Made by a program: the position numbers and the translations under genes. Under the pieces are notes generated by a model. That model was given only the letters and a program-made list of their open reading frames with translations, made no database searches and had not been told where the DNA came from. Below are positions 1 through 10,735 of a stretch of DNA of 64,000 bases, one piece after another. The number at the start of each line of letters is the position of its first letter. Positions within the stretch are counted from its first letter, which is position 1. Source of the stretch: Nannochloropsis oceanica (lineage: Eukaryota > Sar > Eustigmatophyceae > Eustigmatales > Monodopsidaceae); the NCBI GenBank assembly GCA_004519485.1, contig CP038134.1, positions 496,001 through 560,000 of the forward strand, read 5' to 3'.

Positions 1-1
1 C

Positions 2-463
2 AACCCCCAAATCCACGTCTTGATGACCGAGGCCTATACCTACCGTACCTCCAGCAAGGGCATCCTCAAGGCAGCAGTCACAGGAGACGGACTCACATTC
101 ATGAAGCTGGTCAATCAGATCGTGAAGAGTCATCCCACCTACGATGCCGGGGTTCCATTTATCTTCCGCGGGGCCTTTCTACTGGCTGCGCCCTGGCCCC
201 TGCGAGACGTACCCAAGGCGGTCGAAGCCTTCCAAGCTGCGTGCAAAATAGAGCCGAGAAGCCTGCGGAATAATTACTTTCTGGGAGTTTCTCAGTTTCA
301 TGCCGGCGCGTGGAAGGAGGCAGCGGAGGCCTTCACGCGTGCTGTGGGAGGGGAAGTGGAATCGGTGGCAGCGACCGAGAAGGATGTAGCCGAGTTTTTG
401 AAAAGAGAGAGCAGGCGGTCATTGGACGTGACCAAAGGGAAGATTGCGGCAACCAAGATGTAG
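2..463 (+). CDS. TPR-like protein, C-terminal part (cut by window edge)
   Basis: The reading frame is open from the window edge to a stop at 461-463, so only the last ~150 residues are present and the start lies outside. The visible part is helical with paired-helix repeats typical of tetratricopeptide proteins: residues such as AFQAACKIEPRSLRNNYFLG and ALA/W-x-A spacing fit a TPR pair. The segment around 'HPTYDAG' followed by 'APWPL' resembles the TatT-like (TRAP transporter T-component) TPR family, but this is a weak resemblance. The tail is lysine-rich. It is convergent with the PCID2 gene downstream. No catalytic motif is visible; a scaffold role is the only safe inference. Confidence 0.6.
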   Translation, partial: NPQIHVLMTEAYTYRTSSKGILKAAVTGDGLTFMKLVNQIVKSHPTYDAGVPFIFRGAFLLAAPWPLRDVPKAVEAFQAACKIEPRSLRNNYFLGVSQFHAGAWKEAAEAFTRAVGGEVESVAATEKDVAEFLKRESRRSLDVTKGKIAATKM

Positions 464-933
464 GGAGGGGGTGGATGGCGGATTCTGGGGTTTGGGGGGT
501 GGATAAGCTTCATGTACCATAGAGCTTAGAGAAGGAAAGGAAGGGGCATGGCGGCGTTTGCAGCTTGCTGTATGCACGGGCCAGTATCACCCATACCATC
601 CTCATCCTTGTGATTATGATAAAATTACGCATGCAATGGGTGGAAGGTGGGCTTCTATAGAATATGATAGAAAAGCCGGCTTCAATAGAGGCAGAAAGGG
701 GGGAAGAGTGGGAGAGGGAGATGGTGAAAAGACTTATGACATCGCTGTCGAGAGCATCAGCAACGCACTAGCCAGCAGAACCACACGACAAGAAAAGATA
801 TGACTTCAAAAGGAATGTAACAAATGAAGGAGAAGCTCTTTGCCCTCCCCGTATCAACCATTGCCTATTTTCCCTCGCGCTTTTATATCTTTGTTAGCTA
901 TACATGCCCACCTTGCACCCTCCTTCCTTTTCC
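464..933. other. intergenic, convergent 3' regions
   Basis: About 470 bases between two convergent genes. Short open frames here lack codon structure or similarity. I see no RNA gene; this is most likely the two 3' untranslated regions. Confidence 0.5.
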
Positions 934-2478
934 CTACTTTTGTTGCGGATACGGGAAAGGATTGTCCTTCGACAGCACCAAAATGCGCTTTTCGTGAGCA
1001 ATATACCCTCGAATATTCCCTTTGAAGATCAAGTTGGCGAGCAAACACTCAATTTCGTCAATGTCCACGTCCGCAGCGGGATCTATCGCTTGGTGCAGCT
1101 GAAAGACGAGGTCGATCGAGAGCCTTGACTCCTTGCCTTTAAGCACCCAGCTGTTGGTTCCGTTGAGTGATGTGAGCGTTTGGAGATTGTGAGTATTCAT
1201 GATGACAGCCTGATCAACAGAAGGAAGAAATGGCATAGCTAATTGCAAGCCTCAAGTAGTAGAAGTCCTTCCTCTCTTGCGGGCCCCCCCTCCCTCCCTC
1301 CCTCCCTCTCTCCATCCCCATGTACTGACATCTTCTTGAAGAAGTTCCGATACACGAACAACTTGAGCTTCTCTAAAATGATGTAAACGCCGCGTGCGAT
1401 AAACTCGTCTTGGTATCGATCTAGCTCTTGCTGATACAGGCGGAAGTCCCCGTCCCGCAGGGCAGCCACCAACGACTCGAACTCCTTGAGCTGGAAACGC
1501 TCCAGGAGGCCGCGCTTCGAGAAATTGTTGGGGGAGAAAGGTGATTTAGAGGACAAGGAGAAGAGAAATCCCGCACTTATCTTGACGGACAAAAATGAAA
1601 GCTCAACCACCTCTCCCAGTCCTCCCTCTCTCCCTCCCTCTACCCCGCATTCCCTCCACCCTCCGTCGTACCCGCGGTAGCAACCCCAAATTAAGTTTTA
1701 CTGGCACCATGTACGACAAAATCGTCCGCTTATTCCTCTTCGCTGCCACAGGACAATGCTTGAAGGCATATGCCAAAAACCTCTCCGCCTCCTTATAATT
1801 CGTGTCGAGCAAAAAGAGACGGGCCCGCAAGAAATGATATGTCACAGCATCCGCCTGTGCAAACTCTCCCGAGGTGAAATCCTCGTCCGTCAGCTTATGT
1901 CGGGCATCGGCCCAATCAGTCAATGGCTTGCATTGCCGTGGGTTGTTTAATTGGAGGTAGCAAATAATCTGCTCGTTCGCAAGCATCAGGGCTACCCGTC
2001 GACGTCCACTAGCTGTGACCGTGCCAAAAACACGGAACTTGTCTGAGATGGCCTTGACGGCCTCGTTCATTATGGGGTCCAGCCGCACTGTTTCCTTATC
2101 CACCTTTTGTGCCAATAGCCGCAGCCCTCGCGCCAGCTTCCGCATAAGGTTGAGCAACCACTCTTCTTGCTGCTCCTTGTACATCCCACAAGCCATGGCG
2201 AACGCGCCCCGATGATGCTCGAAGGCTGCCTCGAGTTCGCCGTCTGCCAAGCAGCCCGCCCCCCGTAAGAACGGCTCGAGAAGTTGTGGTACATGAGCGA
2301 CCCGTTTGAGTGTTGCGTGGTTGTGGATGGCTTGTCGGACGTCCAGGCGGGCAAACTGGTGCCCTAGGCGATGGGAGAGACAGGGATAGGAGAAGAGGTG
2401 CGTTAAGGCAATGCCATCGGCTTGTTGGGAAGCTTCGGCCACGGCTGTCAGGTATGCGGGGACCTGCTGATATACCAT
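934..2478 (-). CDS. PCID2: PCID2/Thp1 homologue, TREX-2 complex PCI-domain protein
   Basis: Three exons on the minus strand: 2478-1672, 1514-1326 and 1209-934, all joined in phase 0, giving 423 residues (human PCID2 is about 400). The order of conserved blocks matches PCID2: 'CKPLTDW' in the middle, '[17 protein letters not shown]' at the end of exon 1, '[20 protein letters not shown]' in exon 2, and '[17 protein letters not shown]' plus 'NPFPYPQQK' at the C-terminus in exon 3, the PCI/winged-helix part. The family works with Sac3/GANP in TREX-2 at the nuclear pore in mRNA export. A (GGGA)n tract lies in the intron between exons 2 and 3. The start is the first ATG of the conserved frame. The gene is divergent from the next one. 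Confidence 0.92.
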
Positions 2479-2778
2479 TTTTTTCCCTGTGCCTTGGTTT
2501 GGTGCGCGGTGAGGTGTGAGAGTGGTGGTTGTGTGTGCCGAAGGTAGGTATGTGCTTGGCGAGACGCCGACAGTCCCCCTTCAACTCAGCCTCCTCGCTC
2601 TACCCCAGTCCTGAGACGCCTGAACACCAATGAATACATGTTGCAGATATATCTACAATAAATGTGCCTGAATATTCTCTACACATCGCATTCACTCACG
2701 TTTCCCATCTCCGACCCCTGCCTCCCCTTCAGATTTCTCCAGTGCCTCCTCCAACTTTCCAGTATCATCATGATCATC
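2479..2778. promoter_or_regulatory. shared upstream region of PCID2 and the CS-domain gene
   Basis: Three hundred bases between divergent start codons. No clear TATA box or named motif is seen; assignment as a bidirectional promoter rests on position only. Confidence 0.4.
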
Positions 2779-3564
2779 ATGCGGGAGGTCTCTGTCCTGC
2801 CTGCATTGTTCCTCCTCGTCGTCCTCAGCGTCCTGGCACCCGGAGCCACAGGCTTCCTGCTGCCTGTGCCAGACTACTCAGTGCTATCCTCATATACAGC
2901 AGTAGGAACAGCCAAGAGTCATGGACGGGGCGCATCTATATACGCCGCCGGGGATAGCCATGCCTTTTTTCTCAATACGCCCCCACGACCGCAAAAACAA
3001 GAGGAAATGGACCCCGACTTCATGGATGCGGCCATGGATCAAGCCATGCACACCGTCGCAATGGATTGGGAGGGCGAAACATCTGCACCCGTTAAGCTCC
3101 AGACGTCGACGGCGGCAGCGACATCCTCCTTGCCCACCAACCCATTTGCGGCTTATGAAGAATTCATCGAGGCACCTTCTACGCACTCGGTCTACTACCG
3201 AGGGCATCACGAAGCATCCTTCTGGCGACAAGGCCGTGATATAATTCAATTAGTCGTGCCCGTAGAACCGGCTTTGTCCAAATCAGACGTGAGGTTCGAA
3301 TTGAGCACCAAGACACGCCTGCGTTTGATCCTGGGCGAGACAAATGTGATTTTCGATAGGGAACTCTCTCAGCCTGTCTATAGAGAAAGCTCGTTCTGGT
3401 ACTTTGAAAAGAATCCCGAGGAGGGTCAAAAGGCTATTGTGATTGAGTTGGATAAACGGCTGGGGTTCTCGAACTGGCCGAAGCTTTTCCCTGAGGATGC
3501 AGATTTGAGTCAGGTAGCTCAGGATGAGCCGACCGCGGCGGGGCAAAGTTCAGTAGTTGTCTAG
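2779..3564 (+). CDS. plastid-targeted CS-domain (p23/NudC-like) protein
   Basis: Single exon, 261 residues from the ATG at 2779; another in-frame ATG lies at 2770. The N-terminus is a hydrophobic signal peptide (residues ~2-24) ending 'APGATGFLLPVP', with phenylalanine at the predicted +1 position. In stramenopile algae this ASAFAP-type motif directs proteins through the ER into the secondary plastid. A low-complexity linker with 'MDPDFMDAAMDQAM' follows. The C-terminal half (~145-245) fits a CS beta-sandwich: 'FWRQGRDIIQLVVPV' at its start, 'TKTRLRLILGE', 'SSFWYFE' and 'KAIVIELDKRLGFSNWPKLF' at its end, the last like the W-x-x-L tail of NudC/p23 domains. Such domains bind Hsp90 or act as small chaperones. 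The precise partner is unknown. Confidence 0.7.
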   Translation: MREVSVLPALFLLVVLSVLAPGATGFLLPVPDYSVLSSYTAVGTAKSHGRGASIYAAGDSHAFFLNTPPRPQKQEEMDPDFMDAAMDQAMHTVAMDWEGETSAPVKLQTSTAAATSSLPTNPFAAYEEFIEAPSTHSVYYRGHHEASFWRQGRDIIQLVVPVEPALSKSDVRFELSTKTRLRLILGETNVIFDRELSQPVYRESSFWYFEKNPEEGQKAIVIELDKRLGFSNWPKLFPEDADLSQVAQDEPTAAGQSSVVV

Positions 3565-4362
3565 AGGCGTGTAGAGACGGAATTAAATGATTTGGAGACA
3601 AACAAATATTGAAAATCAAGAAGAAGGAAAAACTGCTTACGAGGAGGTGATAGATGGATTCAACCGGTCTCTACACCCATTTTTGTGATTTTTTTTTTTT
3701 TTTAAAAGAGGGAAAGCTGCTCTACAAGTAGAAGACGCTGAATTCAAGAGCAGTAGTCATTTTCGTTCGTGATTTTTCGTACGAGACGGCCTGAGATGAC
3801 TCATCGGGAGCCCAAAACGAGATGAAATACGTGTGTTGGCAAATTTCCTGAGGAACCTCTGCGGAGGGGCGACGCCTGCGCGGCAAGCAAGTTGGGATCA
3901 TTGTGTGTTACATTCCAAATAGGGCTGTAGGGAAAGGAGGAAGCCATGTAATTCCAAGGCAATGACTGCAAGTGAAGAACTATTTATCACTTGAAAATCT
4001 AGGCCCATCTTGTTTGTTGATTTTGCCTTGCTCTTTTGAATATTTAGACCTAACCCATGCCTATTGACGACGCATTTGTACAGGGTAGACGCCTGTTCTA
4101 TTTTTCACGCGCCTGCTCTCGGCTAGGCGGACCAATAGGTCTTCTTTCGGGCGCGGGAGCCGTGGCATCCTTCTTTTACCGAGCCTACCAACACGATGGA
4201 CGCACCACTCCTGGACCGGGCTGCGAGTGACTCTATGTTGCCCCGGTTCAGCACATTGGGCATGCAAAATAGCATCCTTATAAGTGGGCGGATGGGAAGA
4301 TTGCAAGAATCAGATAGGTTTGTGGCCAAGGGAGGGTGGGAAAGAGATCGCGTTGAGGACGG
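3565..4362. other. intergenic
   Basis: About 800 bases without a supportable gene. A poly-T run lies near 3688-3703. Short frames on both strands look random. Confidence 0.5.
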
Positions 4363-6302
4363 ATGGGGCGCAGGAAAAGCCTTGGCACGCTAGCGTCCGC
4401 TGGACACCACACACCACGTTTAGCAAGTGTCACGCGTGTCGACTCTCTTTATATCTCATCCAAAAAATTTCCTGTCTTCCATCGTACCAGAATAATGGCC
4501 TTCACCGATGCCACACTCGCCATCGTTTGCACGTCATGCGCCGTCCCGCTCTGGGCCAACGGGACGCATAATTTCAACCCCGTGCGTTTAGTACCCTTTG
4601 TCACAAGTTTCTTCATCTTAGTCCGGCTCTGGTACGTGGAGATGCAAAATCTTTGCTACGACACGCTGGGAGAGTTCTCAACCGCCTCCATTTTTCCGGG
4701 GGGGGAAGAATCAATGGAAGAACTGATTCCATTAAGGATGTTTTTACTGACAACCACATTATATAGAAGTGCATTTCGCACTGGTACAAAACTGATGCCA
4801 CATACATTCATTATATATTCATGCATTTGTTTTCAAATGATTATTCTCTGGCGGCACACACACACCAAAACCACTAAGGGAAAAGCACTGCCAAGACTTC
4901 ATCCGCCTCGAGCACATCGATGAAAAGCTGCCACACGTAAACGTCCTATGGATCGCTTCCCTCTCCCTCCTGCCCTTCAGTTTCGTTGTCCTATTCGTCC
5001 CGACCACCACGAATGGGCACTTGATTTATTTAGGTCTTTGGGCAGTAGTCCTGCTGCTGGTGGGAGGCACGTCGTACATGCTTTCAGCTTCCGCTCGAAG
5101 ACTCTCGGCATTGCAACCTTGTGATAGGGAGTACCAAGGATGGGTAGGAAGAGATAAGACTTTGGGTATATCCCTCTTCCAGGTGGGTTTGGTTATTGTT
5201 GCGGCTTCTCTTATTGCGTGGGAAGAGCACCTAGATATATTAAGCGATGACTACTTGAGGGCCTTTCGACCAGGGCATGTGAGAGCCGCGGCCGTTGTGT
5301 GGGTGGTAGGCTTGTTTGTCTTCTGGGGTGCTATGGCGGGGAGGATGAATTTTCGGCTGTTGCAGCTGTGGCTGGGGAAGGAGAGTCCCGTGCTGTTTGA
5401 GGGGGCGGTGCCACGGGTGAGGGTGGAGATTTTTTCTGATGGAGTATACGCGGCATCGGCTACAGGGCTGATGGTTGAGTTGCTGAATGGATTGCTGCAC
5501 ACCCAAGAAGGCAGAAAGGATGGGGGGGGGGAGGGGACGGTTTGGCCAGGACTGATAAATTACATTTATTGCTTCCATATTGTCGCGGTGATGCATCGGA
5601 GCCATCAGAATATTGTGGCAAAGATCCAGGCGTTCTCCCCGACGTTGCTCGCGATCAATTGCCTAGTTTGCCTCTCTGTGGCATTCATCCCTACTCTAAA
5701 CACCATCTTAGACGTCTCCTGGAGCCATGATCCTGCCTCGCTCACAACTGCCGCGGCCTTCCTCCTCTGCGCCAGCCTGTTACTGCTCCTCCTCCTGAAC
5801 GCCGCATTGCGCGCAGCACCATTGGCCGAGGCACCGGAAGGGATTCATCAAAGTCCTGATGCCTTGCTTTCGGAGATGCTTGGTCGGCCAGTTGCGCGTG
5901 GAGCTGGTATTATTTCAGGCCATGTGTTGTCGCCTTCAAGGACGGTGAATCAAGAGGAGGAGGAGGAGGAGGAGGAGGAGGAGGAGGAGGAGGAGGAGGA
6001 ACCACAGCCTAGGTATGTTCCTCGTTTGTTCCAGGACCCCTCGTGTTTGCCGGGCGGGGTGAACGAGGAATTGCTAACACGGCTGCAGGCGATTAGGGAT
6101 TGGTACGAGATCGGGAGTGCATGTATTTTGCCAGGTATGGCGTTGTTCCTCACTTTGTTGACGGCATCACTTCAATTTGTGGGCCATGAAAGTCCCTTTG
6201 TCCCCCTATTTTTCCTCTTGACTTTTTTTGTGTATTCTGTCGAGCATCGTATGTTGCGTCCGCGGGCCGCCAAGCAGATTCGCGAAATTCAGCAGCATTT
6301 AC

Positions 6303-6367
<65 letters not shown>

Positions 6368-6778
6368 TCCCAGCACCACCACCAAAGAGGATTTTTGTCG
6401 TCGCGTTCACACTTTTACAAAGGGGCCCGACCGCCAATGATGTCAACCCTGCTGACGGTGAGGGAAGAATCATCGTTTAGCTCGTCGGTTGGCTCCTCTT
6501 TCACGGTTGACGGGGATTCGGGTGCACCAGCAGAACAGCAGCAAGAGCAGCAGCAAGAGCAGCAGCAGCACGAGCGGGAGAAGAAGGAGGAAAAGAACCG
6601 GCGGGGGGAAGAAGAGAGGTACCTACCCGTGCTTACGCTTCTGGGGCAACAGGGTTCACGGGAAGAGGGAGGGAGGGACGATGAGGTCAAGGAGCAGGGA
6701 GTTTTTGCGAGGCAGGGGCGGCTGGAATCTTTGTCGGGGGGGTCCGGTGAGGAAAAATATGTACATTACAAGAAATAA
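4363..6778 (+). CDS. TMEM175: TMEM175-like potassium/proton channel with two repeats
   Basis: Two exons, 4363-4631 and 4879-6778 (donor GTACGT, phase 2), about 722 residues. Each half carries the TMEM175 signature RxxxF(S/T)D in its first helix: 'RIMAFTDATLAI' near residue 47 and 'RVEIFSDGVYAA' near 275. The splice restores 'RLWEKH', the family's W-x-x-H before a charged loop. Hydrophobic segments fit two six-helix repeats. TMEM175 is a lysosomal or endosomal K+ leak and H+ channel in animals. The arginine of the first motif lies upstream of the ATG at 4495, so I chose 4363, although an upstream exon is possible. Odd points: the second pore helix has alanine where human has the constricting isoleucine, and the C-terminal part holds long Glu and Gln runs. 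A further hydrophobic pair lies between these runs (~6100-6235). Confidence 0.78.
5954..6001 (+). repeat. (GAG)n trinucleotide run coding for Glu
   Basis: About sixteen GAG/GGA units in frame inside the TMEM175-like gene, encoding a glutamate run in the loop after the second repeat. Confidence 0.9.
6305..6366 (+). repeat. (CAG)n trinucleotide run coding for Gln
   Basis: About twenty nearly pure CAG codons in frame, just after the last hydrophobic segment of the TMEM175-like protein. It is followed by a His-rich stretch and shorter CAG-rich runs near 6535-6570. Pure codon repetition suggests recent slippage and likely length polymorphism. Confidence 0.92.
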
Positions 6779-7347
6779 TTTGTGTATGTACTGCAGGAAC
6801 GGAAGGGAAAAGATGAGGATTTTCGCTGTAGATTTATGTGTGGATGTGTGTTTGGCTATTCACATGTCAAATTGTTGATAGAAGGATGCGCGAGAAAGGA
6901 CTGAAATTGAGACTAACGTCTTTCCCGAGTGGAAAAAATGTATACAACCATGACTTTTGCAAGATATATGCTTCTCTGGAAGAGGACGAGTAAAGTTGGT
7001 TTTTTAACGCTCTTCTCGTCGTTTTTTTGGCCGTTCCCGTCCATGTGCTCCTTTATGTGGGTCGTGGGGAGGGGCTACTGCTATTATCACAACAGGGAGC
7101 TCTACTTTTTTGTTTCTTCCTTCCTGCACATTAATGTAGATCCGGCTTTTTCTTTACTCGCGCGTCTCCTCAGAGGACTTCCTAACTACACAAATTCATT
7201 TAATTCGCCCCCTCCTTCCGTTGACCTTTGCCATTCGTCCCGTCTGCTTCGTCCTCCACCACTCCTCGAGCAAAACTCTCACCTTGCTGGTCTTGTCCTC
7301 CCTCCTTTTCGCTCTTGCGTGTTAACATTCTTGTCTGTTACGCATGA
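6779..7347. other. intergenic, convergent 3' regions
   Basis: About 570 bases between convergent genes. A 140-codon open frame (6929-7351, plus) crosses it but is rich in aromatic residues from T-rich sequence and has no similarity I recognise; I do not call it a gene. Confidence 0.45.
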
Positions 7348-9639
7348 CTAAATATCTAAATCCTCATCATCCATCCAGCCAGGTGCCAACCCCTCTCCTC
7401 CTGTACTCCCTCCCTTCACCGGACTCGTCCCCGCCGCCGATAACCGACTGCTCCGCGTGCAACTCATTTGCTGCCCGGGCGGCCCTGCGTCATTCTGCCT
7501 CTTCAAGTTAAACTGCGGCTGCGCCTCCATGCCCAGTTCGGCGAACAAATCCTCTCCAGACTGAAGCTCCTTTCTCCCTCCTGAATCCCGCCTCGACGTC
7601 ACCCCAGCTCCCAACCCTGCACTCGTCTGATGCTGTTGCATCTTCTCTTCCTCCTGCTGCTGCGATCTTACAGGCGAGCTTTTCGAAGACGGACGAATCA
7701 ACGCATAAATCCCCTTTCCCTTCCCCCCCTCCTGCCCCTCCCTCCCTCCCTCCCTCCCTCCCTCCTCCCCCGACTGCTTCAACAGCTCCACACTATCCTC
7801 TTCAGGGTCCCAATGCCAATTCTCCCCTTCTCCCTCCGGGCCTCCCCCAGCCGTTGGCATCCGTATAAACCCCCCGAGCCCTCCCTCCCTCCCTCCAGCC
7901 ACCATGCTCGCGCGTCGACTCCGCCAGACCATCCCCCCCGCCACCAACAACACCACCCCAAACAGAAACGCAAATTGCATGTACGCCATCACCGATGCCA
8001 GCCACGCCGGGCGGCACGTGCTTTCTTCAGGACTTATCAATCCATCCCCGCGACACTCGCCGTCAGAGAAGTAACAGCCCAAGTTAGAGCCAACGCACTC
8101 GTTGCAGTCCCAAATGTCCAAGCATGCATCGCGCAAGCACGCACTCCCTGTGTAGGGAGGATAACAACGACAGCTCCCATCCTCGTTGCACTTTCCATGC
8201 CCGTTACACGTGATCTGCGGATCGCATGCATCACCAGTACCAGCAGTGCCTGTGGCGGTGCTTGATTCAGATATCACAGGAGCAACATCCCCTTCCTTGA
8301 CCTCTTTCACCTCCGTCACCTCCACTTGCTGTTGCGGCTGCTGCTGCTGCTGCTGCTGATGCTGCTCCTGCTGCTGCTGATCCTGCTCCCGTTTCTGTTG
8401 CTGCTTCTCCTGCTCTGCAGATGCAGGGTCGGGGACATTAGAATAGTCTGAGTCGGGCGCGGCTGGCACCTTGCCATCATCGGTGGGTTTTTCGACTGTG
8501 GCGCTGTCTACCCCCTTCTCTTTTTTCTCTGGTCCTGCAGCTTCGCCATTTCTCTTTCTTTCGCTTGCCTCGGCCTTTCCTTCTTTATTTTCATCAGCCT
8601 TATTGTCGGTGTTTTCCTTTCCTTCGTCCGTCGCGGTGGTAGCAGTAATTTCTTCCTCGGCAACGCTCTTCTTCTTATCGTTGCTGCTGCTGCTGCTGCT
8701 GCTGCTGTCTGCTGGTCCAACGTCAGCCTCGCCAACAACATCTTTCTCATTAGTCTCACCAGCGCCCTCAGCTAGGGCAGAAGAGGCGTCAGCAGCAGCG
8801 GCGTCCGCTTTCGTGTCCTTGTCATCTTCCGCGTCTTCCAACTTCGGCGGCCCACTTTTAGATTTGGAACTCTCAGCAACAGCCTCAGAAGCGGTAGTAG
8901 CAGCAGCATTCCCATCCACCTCCTTCACTTCATCGCTGATACCCTTCTTGCTCTCGCCTGTGCCGCTGGTGGTCTTGTCTGTGTCGGTGCCTATTTCAGC
9001 TTCAGCGACAGGTGCTGTCTCACCCTTGGTGGTGGTGGCTTCATGAAGCAAGCCCATCTTGCCCTGTTTGGACTCATCATCCTGCTCCTCGTCTCCTTCC
9101 TCCTTCACCTCTCCCTTGTCGTCAGCAGCATCCTTGGTTTCATCCATCCCTTCCGCCGTTGCGTCACTCTCCTTGCCCTCTCGTCCGTCCTCCAAAGCCG
9201 TAGCAGTCGCAGGGTCGCTTGGCTCTTTGTCCGCTTCTTCGTTTTTCTCCGAGGTCGGCTCTTTCCCCTCATCTTCGTCCTCATCAACATCTTTCCCTTC
9301 CCCCTCTTCAAGCCCGTCAATCATGTTGTCATCATCCATATCAGCATCGTACTCGTCATCCTTCTCGACCATATCAGCCTTGCCCTCCTTCGGGCCTTTT
9401 TCTGTGGGGACTGATTCCACCGGCTCGGCCACCGCACCTGCGCCCTTCTTCTTCTTCTTATCGATGGTCACTTCCATTTTATTGGCGTTAGCGCTGCCCT
9501 TGTCGCCAGCAAGAGTGGTCTTGGTGTCCCTTCTGAGCTCCCTGCTGCTGCCGCCCCTTAAAACGTTGGTCCTCCCGCTGACGATTAAGAAAAAAGTGCA
9601 GAGGACAAGCATCGCCAGAAGTTTGAATCCAATCGGCAT
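7348..9639 (-). CDS. EGF/PSI-like type I membrane protein with long acidic ectodomain
   Basis: Single exon, about 763 residues from the ATG at 9639, chosen because a signal peptide follows directly ('MPIGFKLLAMLVLCTFFLIV'). The open frame runs further upstream without such a feature. Residues ~40-460 are almost entirely Glu, Asp, Lys, Ser and Ala, with a Gln-rich stretch before the cysteine module. An EGF-like unit follows ('CNGHGKCNEDGSCRCYPPY', then 'TGSAC') and then a PSI-like cluster ('DCNECVGSNLGCYF'). One transmembrane helix comes next ('FAFLFGVVLLVAGGMVW', ~residue 555), with a basic stop-transfer and a ~190-residue cytoplasmic tail holding a GREGGREGG run. The layout suggests a cell-surface or secretory-pathway receptor or adhesion protein. 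I do not recognise the family, and the ligand is unknown. Confidence 0.7.
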   Translation of the reverse strand: MPIGFKLLAMLVLCTFFLIVSGRTNVLRGGSSRELRRDTKTTLAGDKGSANANKMEVTIDKKKKKGAGAVAEPVESVPTEKGPKEGKADMVEKDDEYDADMDDDNMIDGLEEGEGKDVDEDEDEGKEPTSEKNEEADKEPSDPATATALEDGREGKESDATAEGMDETKDAADDKGEVKEEGDEEQDDESKQGKMGLLHEATTTKGETAPVAEAEIGTDTDKTTSGTGESKKGISDEVKEVDGNAAATTASEAVAESSKSKSGPPKLEDAEDDKDTKADAAAADASSALAEGAGETNEKDVVGEADVGPADSSSSSSSSNDKKKSVAEEEITATTATDEGKENTDNKADENKEGKAEASERKRNGEAAGPEKKEKGVDSATVEKPTDDGKVPAAPDSDYSNVPDPASAEQEKQQQKREQDQQQQEQHQQQQQQQPQQQVEVTEVKEVKEGDVAPVISESSTATGTAGTGDACDPQITCNGHGKCNEDGSCRCYPPYTGSACLRDACLDIWDCNECVGSNLGCYFSDGECRGDGLISPEESTCRPAWLASVMAYMQFAFLFGVVLLVAGGMVWRSRRASMVAGGREGGLGGFIRMPTAGGGPEGEGENWHWDPEEDSVELLKQSGEEGGREGGREGQEGGKGKGIYALIRPSSKSSPVRSQQQEEEKMQQHQTSAGLGAGVTSRRDSGGRKELQSGEDLFAELGMEAQPQFNLKRQNDAGPPGQQMSCTRSSRLSAAGTSPVKGGSTGGEGLAPGWMDDEDLDI

Positions 9640-10735
9640 GGTACTTGGATTTGGTCCAATGCCTGAGTTGGGGCAAGTGCGGTGTGTTGTATGATATGTG
9701 GGGGTATCAAAAAGTGGGTCCATCATCATAACTACCCCCCCGGCCATGCTCACTGCATGTAGAGCACCGACTGCCGCAGGAGCAAGGCAGCGAAGCACTT
9801 CTCGTACTCATTCTAATCTTCCTGCTTGTGGTCCTGCAGGGAGGGTTCCATGTCACGAGCACACGAGGCTAGCAGAAGGGACAAGTTGGCTGGAAGAAAC
9901 GATTTGTGAGGAAACGACACAGTACTCTTTTAGTAATATTGTGGTACTCTGTGATCACTGCGACATGGCTCCTGAAAAATAGCCACGCCCATATGCTTCC
10001 TTTCTCTATTATTTTTATTTCTTTTTTCCTTTCATTTTCGTTCTCTTCTTAATTTCTACCGGCGTAAATAAGTGCAGGGCCAGAAAGGCGAGCCAAAAAT
10101 TACTTTGCACGCACAGTTTTCCTCAGGCCAGCAGCAGTTCGCTTTGTTTTTTCCGTACTCCTTGTTCCCATCAGGCTTCCAGGGCTTCCAGGGAAACTAA
10201 TTTTCCCTCGTTGATTTACGTCGTGTGCATACTTTTCATGGATGCCACTTTATCATCCAGGAAAATTCGGGGACTCGCACACACATGCGCTCACTGTTAG
10301 ACATACTGGTCTATTTTCATAGACATACAAACCACCTTTCCTTTCCTATCCCCAACTCTTGATTTCTTCTTTTCACACAGCCGCATACTATCGTCGCCTT
10401 GGCTGAGAGATGGGAGAGAAGAATATGGGCAGCTGGACAGACAGGAACGAGTTAATAAAAATACAAAGCTACAGACACATACGTACACAGTTGTTTCTGC
10501 TCCTGACTCTCGCTCTCTTGATTTGGAGACGCATCGTTCCTCTCTGATGTTATTATGGCCTCTTTCTACGCTCTCGCTACCTTTGTTTCCTCCTCCTTAC
10601 TTTTGGCCAGTGATCTTCCCCACTGCCATCACTCCTCAAAATTTAAGCCAATCTCCCTCATGCTCCTCCTCCAACACTATTCATTAGCAACAATAACTCC
10701 TCCTCCGCCCCTCTTTCTTGGTTCTTCTCCCCGTC
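9640..10735. other. intergenic between two minus-strand genes
   Basis: About 1.1 kb holding the upstream region of the EGF-like gene and the 3' region of SMG7. A tandem 'ggcttccagg' doublet lies near 10170-10192. No gene or RNA is seen. Confidence 0.5.

Noticed and set aside
6929-7351. 140-codon open frame downstream of the TMEM175-like gene
   Set aside because: T-rich composition, no similarity and a position in a 3' region; likely a chance frame.
8471-9694. Long plus-strand Ser- and Leu-rich frames opposite the EGF-like gene
   Set aside because: They are antisense shadows of its Glu/Lys/Ala-rich codons.
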